Assembly (NCBI RefSeq): GCF_014211915.1
Contig: NZ_CP060040.1
Location: 744,001-808,000, forward strand
Direction: 5' to 3'
DNA: 64,000 nt
Origin: Burkholderia cenocepacia
GTDB taxonomy: Bacteria > Pseudomonadota > Gammaproteobacteria > Burkholderiales > Burkholderiaceae
Below are positions 7,902 to 17,773 of the stretch, piece by piece; within the stretch, counting starts at the first letter, position 1, and each line of letters opens with the position of its first letter. A model generated the notes under the pieces. The model made no database searches and was not told the DNA's origin. It worked only from the letters and a program-made list of their open reading frames with translations. The translations under genes were made by a program, and so were the position numbers.

Positions 7902-10900
7902 TCAGTGTCCGGCCTGGCGCGCACGCCGCCGGGCCAGCCGCGCATGCACGCCGCCGAACACGAGCGGCACGAACAGCAACGTCGAAACGGTCGCGAACAG
8001 CAGCCCGCCGATCACCGCGCGGCCGAGCGGCGCATTCTGTTCGGCGCCTTCGCCGAGACCGAGCGCCATCGGCACCATCCCGATGATCATCGCGAGCGCC
8101 GTCATCAGCACCGGCCGGATGCGGGTCGCGCCGGCCTCCAGCGCGGCCGTGAGCGGCGGCGCGCCCGCCGCGAGGCGTTGCCGCGCGAACGACACGACCA
8201 GGATGCTGTTCGCGGTCGCGACGCCGACCGTCATGATCGCGCCCGTCAACGCGGGCACGCTCAGGTGCGTGCCGGTGATGAACAGCATCCACGCGATGCC
8301 GGCGAGCGCGGCCGGCATCGCGCTGATGATGATCAGCGGGTCGAGCCACGACTGGAAATTGACGACGATCAGCAGGTAGACGAGCACGATCGCCATCGCG
8401 ACGCCCGCGCCGAGGCCGATGTACGACGTGCGCATCGTCTCGATCTGGCCGCGCATCGTGAGGTCGGTGCCGCGCGGCAGCGTCGCGCGGGCGTCGGCCA
8501 CGATGCGGTCGATCTCGCCCGCGACCGCGCCGAGATCGCGGCCCTCGACGCTCACGTACACGTCGATCGCCGGGCGGATGTTGTAGTGCGTGATCACGGC
8601 CGGGTTCACGGTACTGCGCACCTGCACCAGGTTGCCGAGCAGCTGCAGCGGCGTGCCCGTGCGGCCGCTCGCGGAGATCGGCGTGCCGAGCAGGTCGTCG
8701 ACCGACGACAGGTTGTATTGCGGGGTCTGGATCTGCAGCGGGTACTGCACGCCGGTGCGCGGGTTGATCCAGAACGACGGCGTCGTCTGCGAGCTCCCCG
8801 ACAGCGAGATCAGCATGTTCTGCGCGACGTTCTGCGCGGAGAGATTGAGCTGCTGCATGCGCGTACGGTCCATGTCGGCCAGCAGGGTCGGCTCGTCGTT
8901 GCGTTGCAGCACGTGCACGTCGACGGCGCCGGGGATTTGCCTGATCTTTTTCATCAGGCTGCTCGCAATGGTCATGTTACTCGCGAGATCGTTGCCCAGC
9001 ACCTGCACGTCGATCGCTGCCGGCTGCCCGAAGTTGAGGATCTGCGTGATGATGTCCGACGGCTGGAAGAAGAACTCTACGCCCGGGAAGCGCTGCGGCA
9101 GTAGCGTGCGCAGCGTCTGTACGTAGTGCCCGGTCGCGCGGTGGCCGGGTTTCAGCGCGATCAGCAGTTCGCCGTCGAGCGTGCCGATCGTGCCGGCGTT
9201 GCTGTACGACAGGTTGATGCCGCTCACCGGCAGGCCGAGGTTGTCGACGATCGCGCCGAGCTCGTCGGGCGGCACGGTTGCGCGAATCACGCGCTCGACC
9301 TGGTCGGCGAGCCGCGCGGTTTCCTCGATCCGGTAGCCGGTCGGCGCGCGCACGTGCAGCCGGAGGTTGCCGGAATCGGCGTTCGGGAAGAAATCGCGGC
9401 CGAGCACGAGCACGAGGCCGGTCGACAGCACGCAGAAGCCGAGGAAGCACAGCGCGTAGAAGCGGCGGCGCACGAGCAGGATGCTGAGCAGCACGATGTA
9501 CCACGCGCGCAGCCGTTCGAACGCGTGGTTGAACGCGTGATGGATGCGCGCGAAGCGCGACGTCGAATGATCTGCGCCGGTGTTCGCCTGCTGCGGGCGG
9601 AACAGCAGCATCGCGAGCGTCGGCACCAGCGTGCGCGACAGCACGTACGACGCGAGCATCGCGAACACCACGGCTTCCGCGAGCGGCACGAACAGGAAGC
9701 GCGCGACGCCGGTGAGGAAGAACATCGGCACGAACACGATGCAGATACACAGCGTCGACACCAGCGCGGGCACCGCGATCTCGCCCGCGCCTTCGAGGAT
9801 CGCGTCGTGCAGGTTCGTGCCCAGATGCAGGTGCCGCTCGATGTTCTCGATCGTGACGGTCGCGTCGTCGACGAGAATGCCGACCGCGAGCGCGAGCCCG
9901 CCGAGCGTCATGATGTTGATGGTCTCGCCGAGCGCGGACAGCGCGATCAGCGACGTGAAGATCGACAGCGGGATCGAGATCGCGATGATCAGCGTGCTGC
10001 GCCAGTTGCCGAGGAACAGCAGGATCATCATCGCGGTCAGCACGGCGGCGATCAGCGCCTCGTGGATCACGCCCTGGACGGCCGCGTTGACGAACACCGA
10101 CTGGTCGAACAGCGGCGTGATCGTGAGCCCCTCGGGCAGCGTCGGGATCACCTTCGGCAGCAGCGCCTTCAGGTCCGACACGACCTTGAGCGTCGACGCG
10201 TCGCCGCTTTTCAGGATCGAGATCAGCACGCCGCGCTGGCCGTTCTGGCGCACGACGTTGGTCTGCGGCGCGAAGCCGTCGCGCACCGCCGCGACTTCGC
10301 GCAGGTAGGTCGTCGCACCGTTGATCGTCTGGACCGGCAGGTTGCTGATGTCGGCGACCGTATCGGCCGACGCGTTCGTGTCGATCCGGTATTCGGTCTG
10401 GCCCATCTTCGCGGTGCCGGTCGGCAGCACGAGGTTCTGCGCGTTGACCGCGTTGACGATGTCGGCCGGCGTGAGGCCCTTCGCCTGCAGCGCCTGCGGG
10501 TCGAGGTCGATCGCGACCACGCGGGTGCGACCGCCGTACGGGAACGGGATCTGCACGCCCGGCACCGTGATCAGCTGCGGGCGCAGGAAGTTGAGCGCGA
10601 TGTCGGCGAGCGACTGCTCGCTGAGCGTCTTGCTCGACAGTCCGAGCTGGATCACCGGAATGCTCGACGCGGAATAGGTGATCACGAGCGGCGGCGTCGC
10701 GCCCTGCGGCATCTGCCGCACGATCGCTTGCGCGGACGATACCGTCTGCGCGATCGCCGTCTGCACGTTCGCGCCGGGCTGCAGGAACACCTTCACGACC
10801 GCGATGCCGGGCAGCGACGTCGATTCGACGTGCTGGATATTGTTGACGGTCGTCGTCAGGATGCGTTCATGGACGGACGTGATGCGGTTCGTCATCTCCG

Positions 10901-11069
10901 TCGCGGAGAAGCCGCTGTAATTCCAGATCACGCTGATGACCGGGATGTTGATCGCGGGCAGCACGTCGACCGGCGTGCGCATCAGCGCCAGCGGGGTGGC
11001 CAGCACGATCATGATGGCCATGACGATGAACGTGTAGGGGCGCCTGAGCGCGAGATTGACGATCCACAT
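7902..11069 (-). CDS. RND-family multidrug/solute efflux transporter
   Basis: This 1055-residue inner-membrane pump starts MWIVNLALRRPYTF, typical of the acriflavin-resistance (AcrB/D/F) group. It has two sets of membrane helices and two large periplasmic loops. The proton-relay Asp pair is present in helix 4 (VGILVDDATVTIEN). It is the first gene of a leftward operon with the adaptor, channel, response regulator and kinase. The metal-type CHA signature is not obvious and the paired Asp motif is that of drug-type pumps, so the metal-like two-component system does not by itself prove a metal substrate. The 184 bp upstream, before the Crp-family gene, should hold the operon promoter. Confidence 0.93.
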   Translation of the reverse strand: MWIVNLALRRPYTFIVMAIMIVLATPLALMRTPVDVLPAINIPVISVIWNYSGFSATEMTNRITSVHERILTTTVNNIQHVESTSLPGIAVVKVFLQPGANVQTAIAQTVSSAQAIVRQMPQGATPPLVITYSASSIPVIQLGLSSKTLSEQSLADIALNFLRPQLITVPGVQIPFPYGGRTRVVAIDLDPQALQAKGLTPADIVNAVNAQNLVLPTGTAKMGQTEYRIDTNASADTVADISNLPVQTINGATTYLREVAAVRDGFAPQTNVVRQNGQRGVLISILKSGDASTLKVVSDLKALLPKVIPTLPEGLTITPLFDQSVFVNAAVQGVIHEALIAAVLTAMMILLFLGNWRSTLIIAISIPLSIFTSLIALSALGETINIMTLGGLALAVGILVDDATVTIENIERHLHLGTNLHDAILEGAGEIAVPALVSTLCICIVFVPMFFLTGVARFLFVPLAEAVVFAMLASYVLSRTLVPTLAMLLFRPQQANTGADHSTSRFARIHHAFNHAFERLRAWYIVLLSILLVRRRFYALCFLGFCVLSTGLVLVLGRDFFPNADSGNLRLHVRAPTGYRIEETARLADQVERVIRATVPPDELGAIVDNLGLPVSGINLSYSNAGTIGTLDGELLIALKPGHRATGHYVQTLRTLLPQRFPGVEFFFQPSDIITQILNFGQPAAIDVQVLGNDLASNMTIASSLMKKIRQIPGAVDVHVLQRNDEPTLLADMDRTRMQQLNLSAQNVAQNMLISLSGSSQTTPSFWINPRTGVQYPLQIQTPQYNLSSVDDLLGTPISASGRTGTPLQLLGNLVQVRSTVNPAVITHYNIRPAIDVYVSVEGRDLGAVAGEIDRIVADARATLPRGTDLTMRGQIETMRTSYIGLGAGVAMAIVLVYLLIVVNFQSWLDPLIIISAMPAALAGIAWMLFITGTHLSVPALTGAIMTVGVATANSILVVSFARQRLAAGAPPLTAALEAGATRIRPVLMTALAMIIGMVPMALGLGEGAEQNAPLGRAVIGGLLFATVSTLLFVPLVFGGVHARLARRRARQAGH

Positions 11070-11253
11070 GAAGGCGGCGGGGCAGGCGGTGATCGGCGGC
11101 GGTGAAGGGAACCCGAATGATAGGCGTCGGCCCGCAACGGGTTACTGTCGCGAAACTGGCGGAATTGTCAGGTTGGGGCGTGGCGTCCGTCGGCCGATTC
11201 CGCAGACGGAATGCGTCGTCGCGATCGCGACGGTTTCGCGCATCGGGCGGCGA

Positions 11254-11997
11254 TCACAGCTGCTCCATGCCGAAGCGCGCGAGCGCGTCGAGATCGACGA
11301 CCTCGATCTGGTTGTACGCGAGCCGCAGCGCGCCGAGCTTCTCGAGCTGCTGCAGCGCCTGGTTGATCCGCTGGCGCGATACGCCGACGAGCATCCCCAG
11401 CTCCTCCTGCGAGATCGACAGCGACGGGCCGGTGTCCGGGTACAGCGCGGGATTGAAGAGCTGCGCGAGCGCCTGCGCGACGCGCGCGTCGACGTCGAGC
11501 AGCCGGCTGTTCTGGATCGACGCGATGAATTCGCCCATCCGGTTGTTCAGCTGATGAATCACGAAGCGCGTAAACGGCAGGCTCGTGTCGAGCAGCGCAT
11601 GGAACGTGTCGACCGGCACGAACAGCACGGTCGAGCGCTGGATCGCGACGACCTCGTACTTGCGCAGCTCGCGCTTGATCACGCTGCCTTCGCCGAACCA
11701 GCCGCCCGACGGCACGCCGGAGAACGTGCAGCCGCGCCCCGACACGTTGAAGATCGCGAGCTTCAGCAACCCCTGATGGACGCCGATCCAGTATTCGGAC
11801 GGCGCGAGCCGGTGCGCGATCACGTCGCCCGCTTCGCACTGCGCGACGTGCGACTCGGCCAGCACGCGCGCCTGGTGTTCGGGCGCCAGCGTGCGAAACC
11901 ACGCGCACTGGCCGAACAGCGTCGCGAGCGGCGGCAGCGGGCCCGGTTCGGGGAGCGTGTCGGCCGGGGCGGCGGCCGCGTCGAGGTGGTCGTGCAT
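11254..11997 (-). CDS. Crp/Fnr-family transcriptional regulator
   Basis: The 247-residue protein has a cyclic-nucleotide-binding-like beta-roll (about 25-145; GEGSVIKRE sits where CRP has its phosphate-binding loop) and a C-terminal winged helix with ISQEELGMLVGVSRQRINQAL. The recognition helix SRQRINQ differs from CRP and FNR (SRETVGR). The four-cysteine Fe-S set of FNR is absent; there are only three scattered cysteines. It is divergent from the acyl-CoA synthetase 169 bp away, which it may control. ATG 11997 is the last start before the conserved fold. Confidence 0.88.
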   Translation of the reverse strand: MHDHLDAAAAPADTLPEPGPLPPLATLFGQCAWFRTLAPEHQARVLAESHVAQCEAGDVIAHRLAPSEYWIGVHQGLLKLAIFNVSGRGCTFSGVPSGGWFGEGSVIKRELRKYEVVAIQRSTVLFVPVDTFHALLDTSLPFTRFVIHQLNNRMGEFIASIQNSRLLDVDARVAQALAQLFNPALYPDTGPSLSISQEELGMLVGVSRQRINQALQQLEKLGALRLAYNQIEVVDLDALARFGMEQL

Positions 11998-12100
11998 GGG
12001 TGCGGGTTTGCGAGGATAGGGATAACGCGCAGCGCTCGAGCGGCACTCTGTCGTTTCGATGACAGACGGCTCACAATAGCGCCCGTTAGGCTGTCGGCAA

Positions 12101-12114
12101 TTGAACCACATCAA
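12101..12114. promoter_or_regulatory. FNR/Anr-like box
   Basis: TTGAACCACATCAA matches the FNR consensus TTGATNNNNATCAA at nine of ten defined bases. It lies between divergent genes, 51 bp upstream of the acyl-CoA synthetase ATG and about 104 bp from the Crp-family gene start. It could be bound by a housekeeping Anr/FNR or by the adjacent regulator, although that protein's recognition helix differs from FNR. Confidence 0.45.
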
Positions 12115-12165
12115 AACGATCCGGGGTGCATGCGCCCCGGTGGACAGAACACGGGAGACAGGATC

Positions 12166-13818
12166 ATGACGCAGATGTTCGAGGCCGGGCTCGGCCGCCG
12201 CGATGCCAATTACGTGCCGCTCACCCCGATCGATTTCCTGATCCGGGCGGCCGAAGTCTACGGCGAGCGCCTCGCGATCGTGCACGGCGACGTGCGGCGC
12301 ACGTGGGGCGAGACCTGCACCCGCGCGAAGCAGCTGGCGAGCGCGCTCGCGCAGGCCGGGGTCGGGCGCGGCGACACGGTCGCGGCGCTGCTGCCGAACA
12401 TCCCGGCGATGGTCGAGGCGCACTTCGGCGTGCCGATGGCCGGCGCCGTGCTGAACACGATCAACACGCGGCTCGACGCATCGTCGGTGCTGTTCATGCT
12501 GCGTCACGGCGAGGCGAAGGTGCTGATCGTCGACACCGAATACGCGGAGATCGCGCAGCGCGCGGCGCTCGAGGTGCCGGGCCTGAAGATCGTCAGCGTG
12601 GCCGACGCGCTGCCGGCCGACCCGGACCGCTTCGCGGGCGCGACCGACTACGAGGCGTTCGTGGCCGGCGGCGACCCCGACTACGCATGGACGCCGCCCG
12701 CCGACGAATGGGAGGCGATCGCGCTGAACTACACGTCGGGCACGACCGGCGACCCGAAGGGCGTCGTCTATCACCATCGCGGCGCGTATCTCGCGGCGAT
12801 CAGCAACATCCTCGAATGGGACATGCCGAAGCACGCGGTGTATCTGTGGACGCTGCCGATGTTCCACTGCAACGGCTGGTGTTTCCCGTGGGCCGTCGCG
12901 GCGCGCGCGGGCGTGAACGTGTGCCTGCGCAAGTTCGACGCGAAGACGGTGTTCGACCTGATTCGCCGCGAGCGCATCACGCATTACTGCGGCGCGCCGA
13001 TCGTGCAGAGCGCGATCGCGAACGCGCCGGCCGAGCTGCGCGCGGGGATCGACCACACGGTGCACGCGATGGTCGCGGGCGCGGCCCCCGCGCCGGCCGT
13101 GATCGCGAAGATGAAGGGGATCGGCTTCGACCTGCTGCACGTGTACGGGCTGACCGAGGTCTACGGCCCGGCGACCGTCTGCGCGAAGCAGGCGCACTGG
13201 GACGCCGTGTCCGACGAGGAGCGCGCGCGGCTGAATGCGCGCCAGGGCGTGCGCTACCACCTCGAGGCCGGCGCGACGGTGCTCGATCCCGACACGATGA
13301 CGCCGGTGCCGGCCGACGGCGAAACGCTCGGCGAGATCATGTTCCGCGGCAACATCTGCATGAAGGGCTACCTGAAGAACCCGAAGGCGACCGACGAGGC
13401 GTTCCATGGCGGCTGGTTCCATACCGGCGATCTCGCGGTGCTGATGCCGGACGGCTATATCCGGATCAAGGATCGCAAGAAGGACATCATCATCTCGGGC
13501 GGCGAGAACATCTCGAGCATCGAGGTCGAGGACGCGCTGTACCGGCATCCGGCGGTGGCCGTGGCGGCCGTCGTCGCGATGCCCGACCCGAAATGGGGCG
13601 AGGTGCCGTGCGCGTTCGTCGAGCTGCGCGAAGGCGCGAGCGCGACCGAGGAAGAGATCGTCGCGCACTGCCGGCAACTGCTCGCGGGCTTCAAGGTGCC
13701 GAAGGCCGTGCGCTTCGGCGAGCTGCCGAAGACCTCGACCGGCAAGATCCAGAAGTTCCAGTTGCGTAATGCGGTCGGCTCGGACAAGGCGATCGACCTG
13801 GCGGGCGACAAGAAGTAG
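12166..13818 (+). CDS. Fatty-acyl-CoA synthetase (AMP-forming)
   Basis: The 550-residue ANL-superfamily enzyme activates a carboxylic acid to its CoA thioester through an acyl-adenylate. The P-loop YTSGTTGDPKG is at 189-199, the A5 motif is YGLTEVYGP, the A8 region is GYIRIKDRKKDIIISGGENIS, and the catalytic lysine is about Lys527 in STGKIQK. It resembles the medium-chain group (AlkK-like) annotated as acyl-CoA synthetase. ATG 12166 has the Shine-Dalgarno GGGAGACAGG. It is divergent from a Crp-family regulator. The chain-length preference cannot be read. Confidence 0.92.
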   Translation: MTQMFEAGLGRRDANYVPLTPIDFLIRAAEVYGERLAIVHGDVRRTWGETCTRAKQLASALAQAGVGRGDTVAALLPNIPAMVEAHFGVPMAGAVLNTINTRLDASSVLFMLRHGEAKVLIVDTEYAEIAQRAALEVPGLKIVSVADALPADPDRFAGATDYEAFVAGGDPDYAWTPPADEWEAIALNYTSGTTGDPKGVVYHHRGAYLAAISNILEWDMPKHAVYLWTLPMFHCNGWCFPWAVAARAGVNVCLRKFDAKTVFDLIRRERITHYCGAPIVQSAIANAPAELRAGIDHTVHAMVAGAAPAPAVIAKMKGIGFDLLHVYGLTEVYGPATVCAKQAHWDAVSDEERARLNARQGVRYHLEAGATVLDPDTMTPVPADGETLGEIMFRGNICMKGYLKNPKATDEAFHGGWFHTGDLAVLMPDGYIRIKDRKKDIIISGGENISSIEVEDALYRHPAVAVAAVVAMPDPKWGEVPCAFVELREGASATEEEIVAHCRQLLAGFKVPKAVRFGELPKTSTGKIQKFQLRNAVGSDKAIDLAGDKK

Positions 13819-13860
13819 TCGAGGCCCGGCCGCGGCCGATCGTTCGTCGTCCGGCGTTCG

Positions 13861-15843
13861 TCACGCGTCGCGTGCGAGCCGGAACACGCTGACCGCGTCC
13901 GACAGTTGCGCGGCCTGCTCGCGCAACGCGACGGCCGCGCGCTCGGCGTCCGAGATCAGCATCGCATTCTGCTGCGTCGCTTCGCCGATCTGCGTGACGG
14001 CCAGGTTCACCTGCTCGATGCCGGTCGATTGTTCGCGCGACGCGGCGCTGATCTCGCCGATCAGCGTGCGCACCTGGTCGACCCGCGCGACGATGTCGCG
14101 CATCGTGCCGCGCGCGGCGTCCGCGATCCGGTAACCCTGTTCGACGGTCGTCGACGATTCGGCGCTCAGCGCGTCGATCTCCTTGACCGCGGCCGCGCTG
14201 CGCTGCGCCAACGCGCGCACCTCGGCCGCGACCACCGCGAAGCCCTTGCCGTGTTCGCCCGCGCGGGCGGCCTCGACGGCCGCGTTCAGCGCGAGGATGT
14301 TGGTCTGGAACGCGATGCCTTCGATCGCGCCGGTGATCTCGGCGATCCGGCGCGTCGCGCGGCCGATGTCGTCCATCGTCGCGACCACGCGCTGCACCGC
14401 GGCGTCGCCGTTCGTCGCGGCGGCCGACGCATCCGCGACCAGCGCGTTGGCCTGCGCCGCATGCTCGGCGCTCTGCTGCACGGCGGCGGTGATCTGCTCC
14501 ATGCTGGCGGCCGTCTGTTCGACGCTGCTGGCCTGCGTCGCGATCCGCGCGGCGATGTCGCCGCTGCCGGCCGCGATGCCGACCGTGCCGTGCGCGATGT
14601 CGGCCGCACCGTTGCGCACTTGCGCGACGATCCGCGCGAGGCCGTCGCCGATCCCGTCGACCGCCTGCACGAGCCGGCCGATCTCGTCGTTGCCCGCGCT
14701 GCCGTGCGCGGCCGCGCCGTCGCGGATGCGCACGCTGAGATCGCCCGCCGCATAGCGCTCGGACGCGCGGGCGGCGGCTTCCAGCGGCCGGCTCACCACG
14801 CGCCGCACGACGATGACGAACAGCGTCGCGAACGCCGCGACGAGCACGGCGCCGATCATCAGGAAGCGGTTGCGGGTGGCGCGCATGGTGGCCAGCAGCT
14901 CGTCGTCGAGCGCGATCCCGCCGACGAGCCATTGCCACTGCGGAATCGTCGTGAACGACACGAATTTCGCGGTCGGCCCGGCGTCGTGCGCGGCGGGGTC
15001 GGTCGACGTGTACGCGAGCCGGCCCTGGGCCGCCGCGAGCATCTGCGCGTAGGGGGCGCGCGCGTCGTCGGCACGCTGGCCGGCCGCATCGGGATGCACG
15101 ACGAAGGTGCCGCGCGACGGGCCCTGCGACGCATCGAGCACGAAGTAGTAGCCGTTGTCGCCGATCTTCAGCGCACGGATGCCGTCCTCGACGAGCTTGA
15201 GCTCGGCGCCGATGTCGAGGCCGACGAACAGCGCGCCGATCACGCGGCCGGTCGCGTCGGTCACCGGCTTGTACTGCGTGATGTACGACCGGCCGAACAG
15301 CTTCGCGAGGCCCGTGTAGCTGCGCCCGGCGACGAGCGGCGCATACGCGGGGCCGGCGCGGTCGAGCTTGGTACCGACCGCGCGCGCGCCGTCCTGCTTC
15401 TTCAGCGAGGTCGTGATACGCACGAAATCGTCGCCGTCGCGCGCGAAGATCGTCGCGATCGCGCCGCTTTTCTTCAGGAACTGGTCGGGGATCGAGTAGT
15501 CGAGGTCGAGCGGCTGGCCGCCCGCGAGCAGGGTCGGCGCGGCCACGCCGCCGATATCGACGGTGCGCGCCGGGTCGAGCGAGAAATCGGCCGGCAGGAA
15601 ACTCGCGAACAGCGACATCGAGCGGTTGGCTTCGGCGGTCAACGCCTTGTCGAACAAGTCGACCATCGCGCGGATCGACTGCTCCTTGTCGTCGATCCGC
15701 TTATGCGCTTCATCGGCGAGCTGCTGGCCGGCGAAATGGGCGAGGGTCCACGCGAACACGGTAAACAGCAGGGCGACGAGCGCGCACGCCAGCGCGGCCA
15801 GACGCGCGCCGACGCTCACTCGGCCCAATTGGGTCATTCTCAT
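13861..15843 (-). CDS. Methyl-accepting chemotaxis protein (Cache-type sensor)
   Basis: The 660-residue receptor has a membrane segment at about 13-35, a periplasmic Cache_3/Cache_2-type domain (about 40-330; [10 protein letters not shown] is typical), a second membrane segment at about 340-365, HAMP, and a cytoplasmic signalling domain with hairpin tip [22 protein letters not shown]. The C-terminus lacks an NWETF-type CheR/CheB pentapeptide. ATG 15843 has CAGGA 7 bases upstream; ATG 15837 is a possible second start. A sigma-28-like promoter lies upstream. The ligand is unknown. Confidence 0.93.
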   Translation of the reverse strand: MRMTQLGRVSVGARLAALACALVALLFTVFAWTLAHFAGQQLADEAHKRIDDKEQSIRAMVDLFDKALTAEANRSMSLFASFLPADFSLDPARTVDIGGVAAPTLLAGGQPLDLDYSIPDQFLKKSGAIATIFARDGDDFVRITTSLKKQDGARAVGTKLDRAGPAYAPLVAGRSYTGLAKLFGRSYITQYKPVTDATGRVIGALFVGLDIGAELKLVEDGIRALKIGDNGYYFVLDASQGPSRGTFVVHPDAAGQRADDARAPYAQMLAAAQGRLAYTSTDPAAHDAGPTAKFVSFTTIPQWQWLVGGIALDDELLATMRATRNRFLMIGAVLVAAFATLFVIVVRRVVSRPLEAAARASERYAAGDLSVRIRDGAAAHGSAGNDEIGRLVQAVDGIGDGLARIVAQVRNGAADIAHGTVGIAAGSGDIAARIATQASSVEQTAASMEQITAAVQQSAEHAAQANALVADASAAATNGDAAVQRVVATMDDIGRATRRIAEITGAIEGIAFQTNILALNAAVEAARAGEHGKGFAVVAAEVRALAQRSAAAVKEIDALSAESSTTVEQGYRIADAARGTMRDIVARVDQVRTLIGEISAASREQSTGIEQVNLAVTQIGEATQQNAMLISDAERAAVALREQAAQLSDAVSVFRLARDA

Positions 15844-15905
15844 GAGACATCCTGAGTGGGAGTGAGAGGAGGCGGAACGCACGCGTCACCGCTCGTGGTC
15901 CCGTT

Positions 15906-15932
15906 AATACGGCAACTTTCGCGAAATCTTTA
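15906..15932 (-). promoter_or_regulatory. Sigma-28 (FliA)-like promoter of the chemoreceptor gene
   Basis: On the minus strand the sequence reads TAAAGATT, 11 bases, GCCGTATT. The flagellar sigma factor consensus is TAAAGTTT-N11-GCCGATAA: the -35 matches seven of eight, the spacer is exact, and GCCG of the -10 is intact. It ends 63 bp upstream of the receptor ATG. This places the receptor in the late flagellar regulon. Confidence 0.6.
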
Positions 15933-15982
15933 GCGGATGTCGCGGATCACGGGCACGCAGGCGGGCGAAGGGGAAGCGAGGG

Positions 15983-16414
15983 TCAGTGCATGACGAGCCA
16001 CGCGACGGCCAGATAGCGGCCGACTTTCGCGATCGTCACGATCGCGAGAAAGGTCGGCAGCGGCTCGCGCAGCACGCCGGCGATCATCGTCAGCGGATCG
16101 CCGATCACCGGCGCCCAGCTCAGCAGCAGCGACCAGCGGCCGTAGCGTGCGTACCAGCGCTCGGCGCGCGCGAGCGCGGACGGCTTGACCGGAAACCAGC
16201 GGCGCTCGCGAAAGTGCTCGATGCCGCGGCCGAGCGCCCAGTTGATCGCCGAGCCGGCGACGTTGCCGACGCTCGCGACCAGCACCAGCGCCCACACGGG
16301 TTCGCGTCCGGCGAGCAGCAGGCCGGCGAGCACGGCTTCGGACTGGAGCGGCAACAGGGTCGCGGCGACCATCGACACGGCGAACAGGCCGCCGTAAGTG
16401 AGCAATTCGGACAT
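15983..16414 (-). CDS. YqaA-family (DedA/SNARE-associated) membrane protein
   Basis: This 143-residue inner-membrane protein belongs to the small YqaA branch of the VTT/DedA superfamily. It has about four hydrophobic segments and the family features SVGNVAGSAINWALGRG and WAPVIGDPLTMIAGVLR. DedA-type proteins are linked to lipid transport and membrane homeostasis; the role of YqaA is not established. It lies between the chemoreceptor and the potassium channel gene, all leftward, but 61-139 bp gaps leave co-transcription open. Confidence 0.87.
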   Translation of the reverse strand: MSELLTYGGLFAVSMVAATLLPLQSEAVLAGLLLAGREPVWALVLVASVGNVAGSAINWALGRGIEHFRERRWFPVKPSALARAERWYARYGRWSLLLSWAPVIGDPLTMIAGVLREPLPTFLAIVTIAKVGRYLAVAWLVMH

Positions 16415-16475
16415 CGCGCGATTGTACCGGCCGTGCGGCGGCCGGCCCCGGTCACGCGGTCATCGGCTCACGATC

Positions 16476-17651
16476 TCACGCGGCATCCGTCGTGCCGAAC
16501 AGCAGGTGCGAGATCATCGACTTGTCGACCGGTTCGTCGTTGAGCGTGCTGGCGAGCAGTTCGCCCGCGAGCTGCTGCGGCGAGAACACCATGTCGGGCT
16601 TCAACAGCCGCAGCCGTTCGAGGTTGCGCTGCTGGTTCACGAGCGCGACCGTGCGCACCGACGGCGCGATCTCGCGGATCGCGAGGATGATGAACGCGTT
16701 TTCGGCGTCGTCCGAGCGCAGCGCGAGCACCGCGCGCGCGGTCGCCGCGCCGGCGCTTTCCAGCACCGCATGGTCGGTCGCATCGCCGACGATCAGGTCG
16801 GTCGCCGCCGGATAGTTGTGCTCGACGCCGGCCGGCACGACGACGGTCACCGCGTAGCCGCGCTTGCGCAGCCCGTCGTGCACCGCATGCGCGACGGGTG
16901 TCGCGCCGACGATCAGGAAATGATGCTTGCGGATCACGTTCGAAATGCCTCCCTTGACGATCCGTTTCAGATTGCCGCCGATCACCGGGCCGACGACCGC
17001 GCTGATCGACGTCGCGAACACCGTGATGCCGAGCACGATCACCGATGCGGTGAACAGGCGCGCGGTCGGCGCGTGCGGCACGATGTCGCCGTAGCCGACG
17101 GTCGACATCGACACGATCGAGAAATAGACGGCGGTGGCGAGATCGTGGACGGGCGGCGTGAACTCGTCGCCGAGATAGAGCACGCCGAAAGTGGCGTAGA
17201 TCAGCAGCGACACGATGCTCAGCAACGCGAACAGGCTGCTGGCGGCCACGCTCGCGCGATCGAAGTGCCGCCAGTAGTACAGCAGCGCGACGACCAGCAC
17301 GGCCGTATAGACGAACACCGCGTGGCTGCGATAGCCGCCGAGCACGCTGATTGCGGCGGCCGCGACCAGCAGCAGGATCGACAACACCCATGCGACGCGG
17401 GCGCGCAGGACGATGCCGATGGCCATCGTCGCGAGGCCGGCCGCGACCACCACCTGCGGCAGCACGACGAGCCCCATGTTGTCGACGAGATTCAGCGCAT
17501 CGGCGAGCCACGCGCGGTGCAGACCGAGCCGCGCGTGCTCGACGACGGGGCGCAGCACCATGAGCGCATCGAGCGCAAGCAGGAGGGCGAGATACCAGTG
17601 CAGGCCGATCGGCGCGAACAGGCGCCGCAGGCGGGAGGTGACGTGCTTCAT
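16476..17651 (-). CDS. Kch-type voltage-gated potassium channel with RCK domain
   Basis: The 391-residue channel has about six membrane helices, then the pore with selectivity filter TVGYGD at 184-189. An RCK/TrkA-N domain begins near residue 236 (HHFLIVGATPVAHAV, a degenerate Rossmann loop) and ends at about 365. Length and order match E. coli Kch-like channels. The S4-equivalent helix lacks a clear row of positive charges, so voltage sensing is uncertain. ATG 17651. Confidence 0.9.
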   Translation of the reverse strand: MKHVTSRLRRLFAPIGLHWYLALLLALDALMVLRPVVEHARLGLHRAWLADALNLVDNMGLVVLPQVVVAAGLATMAIGIVLRARVAWVLSILLLVAAAAISVLGGYRSHAVFVYTAVLVVALLYYWRHFDRASVAASSLFALLSIVSLLIYATFGVLYLGDEFTPPVHDLATAVYFSIVSMSTVGYGDIVPHAPTARLFTASVIVLGITVFATSISAVVGPVIGGNLKRIVKGGISNVIRKHHFLIVGATPVAHAVHDGLRKRGYAVTVVVPAGVEHNYPAATDLIVGDATDHAVLESAGAATARAVLALRSDDAENAFIILAIREIAPSVRTVALVNQQRNLERLRLLKPDMVFSPQQLAGELLASTLNDEPVDKSMISHLLFGTTDAA

Positions 17652-17773
17652 TCAGTCGCCCGGCAGGCCCGGGCATGTCCAACGAACCAGGCGCTACCCT
17701 AAAGCATTCGGCGCCCGGCTGCTTTTTCGAGGGGCCTGGCAGCGGCGCCAACGCAGCCCGTTCGCGCGGCCGT

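Noticed and set aside
11254..13677. 807-codon leftward frame extending the Crp-family gene
   Set aside because: The extra part is antisense to the acyl-CoA synthetase; only the last 247 codons have the Crp fold.
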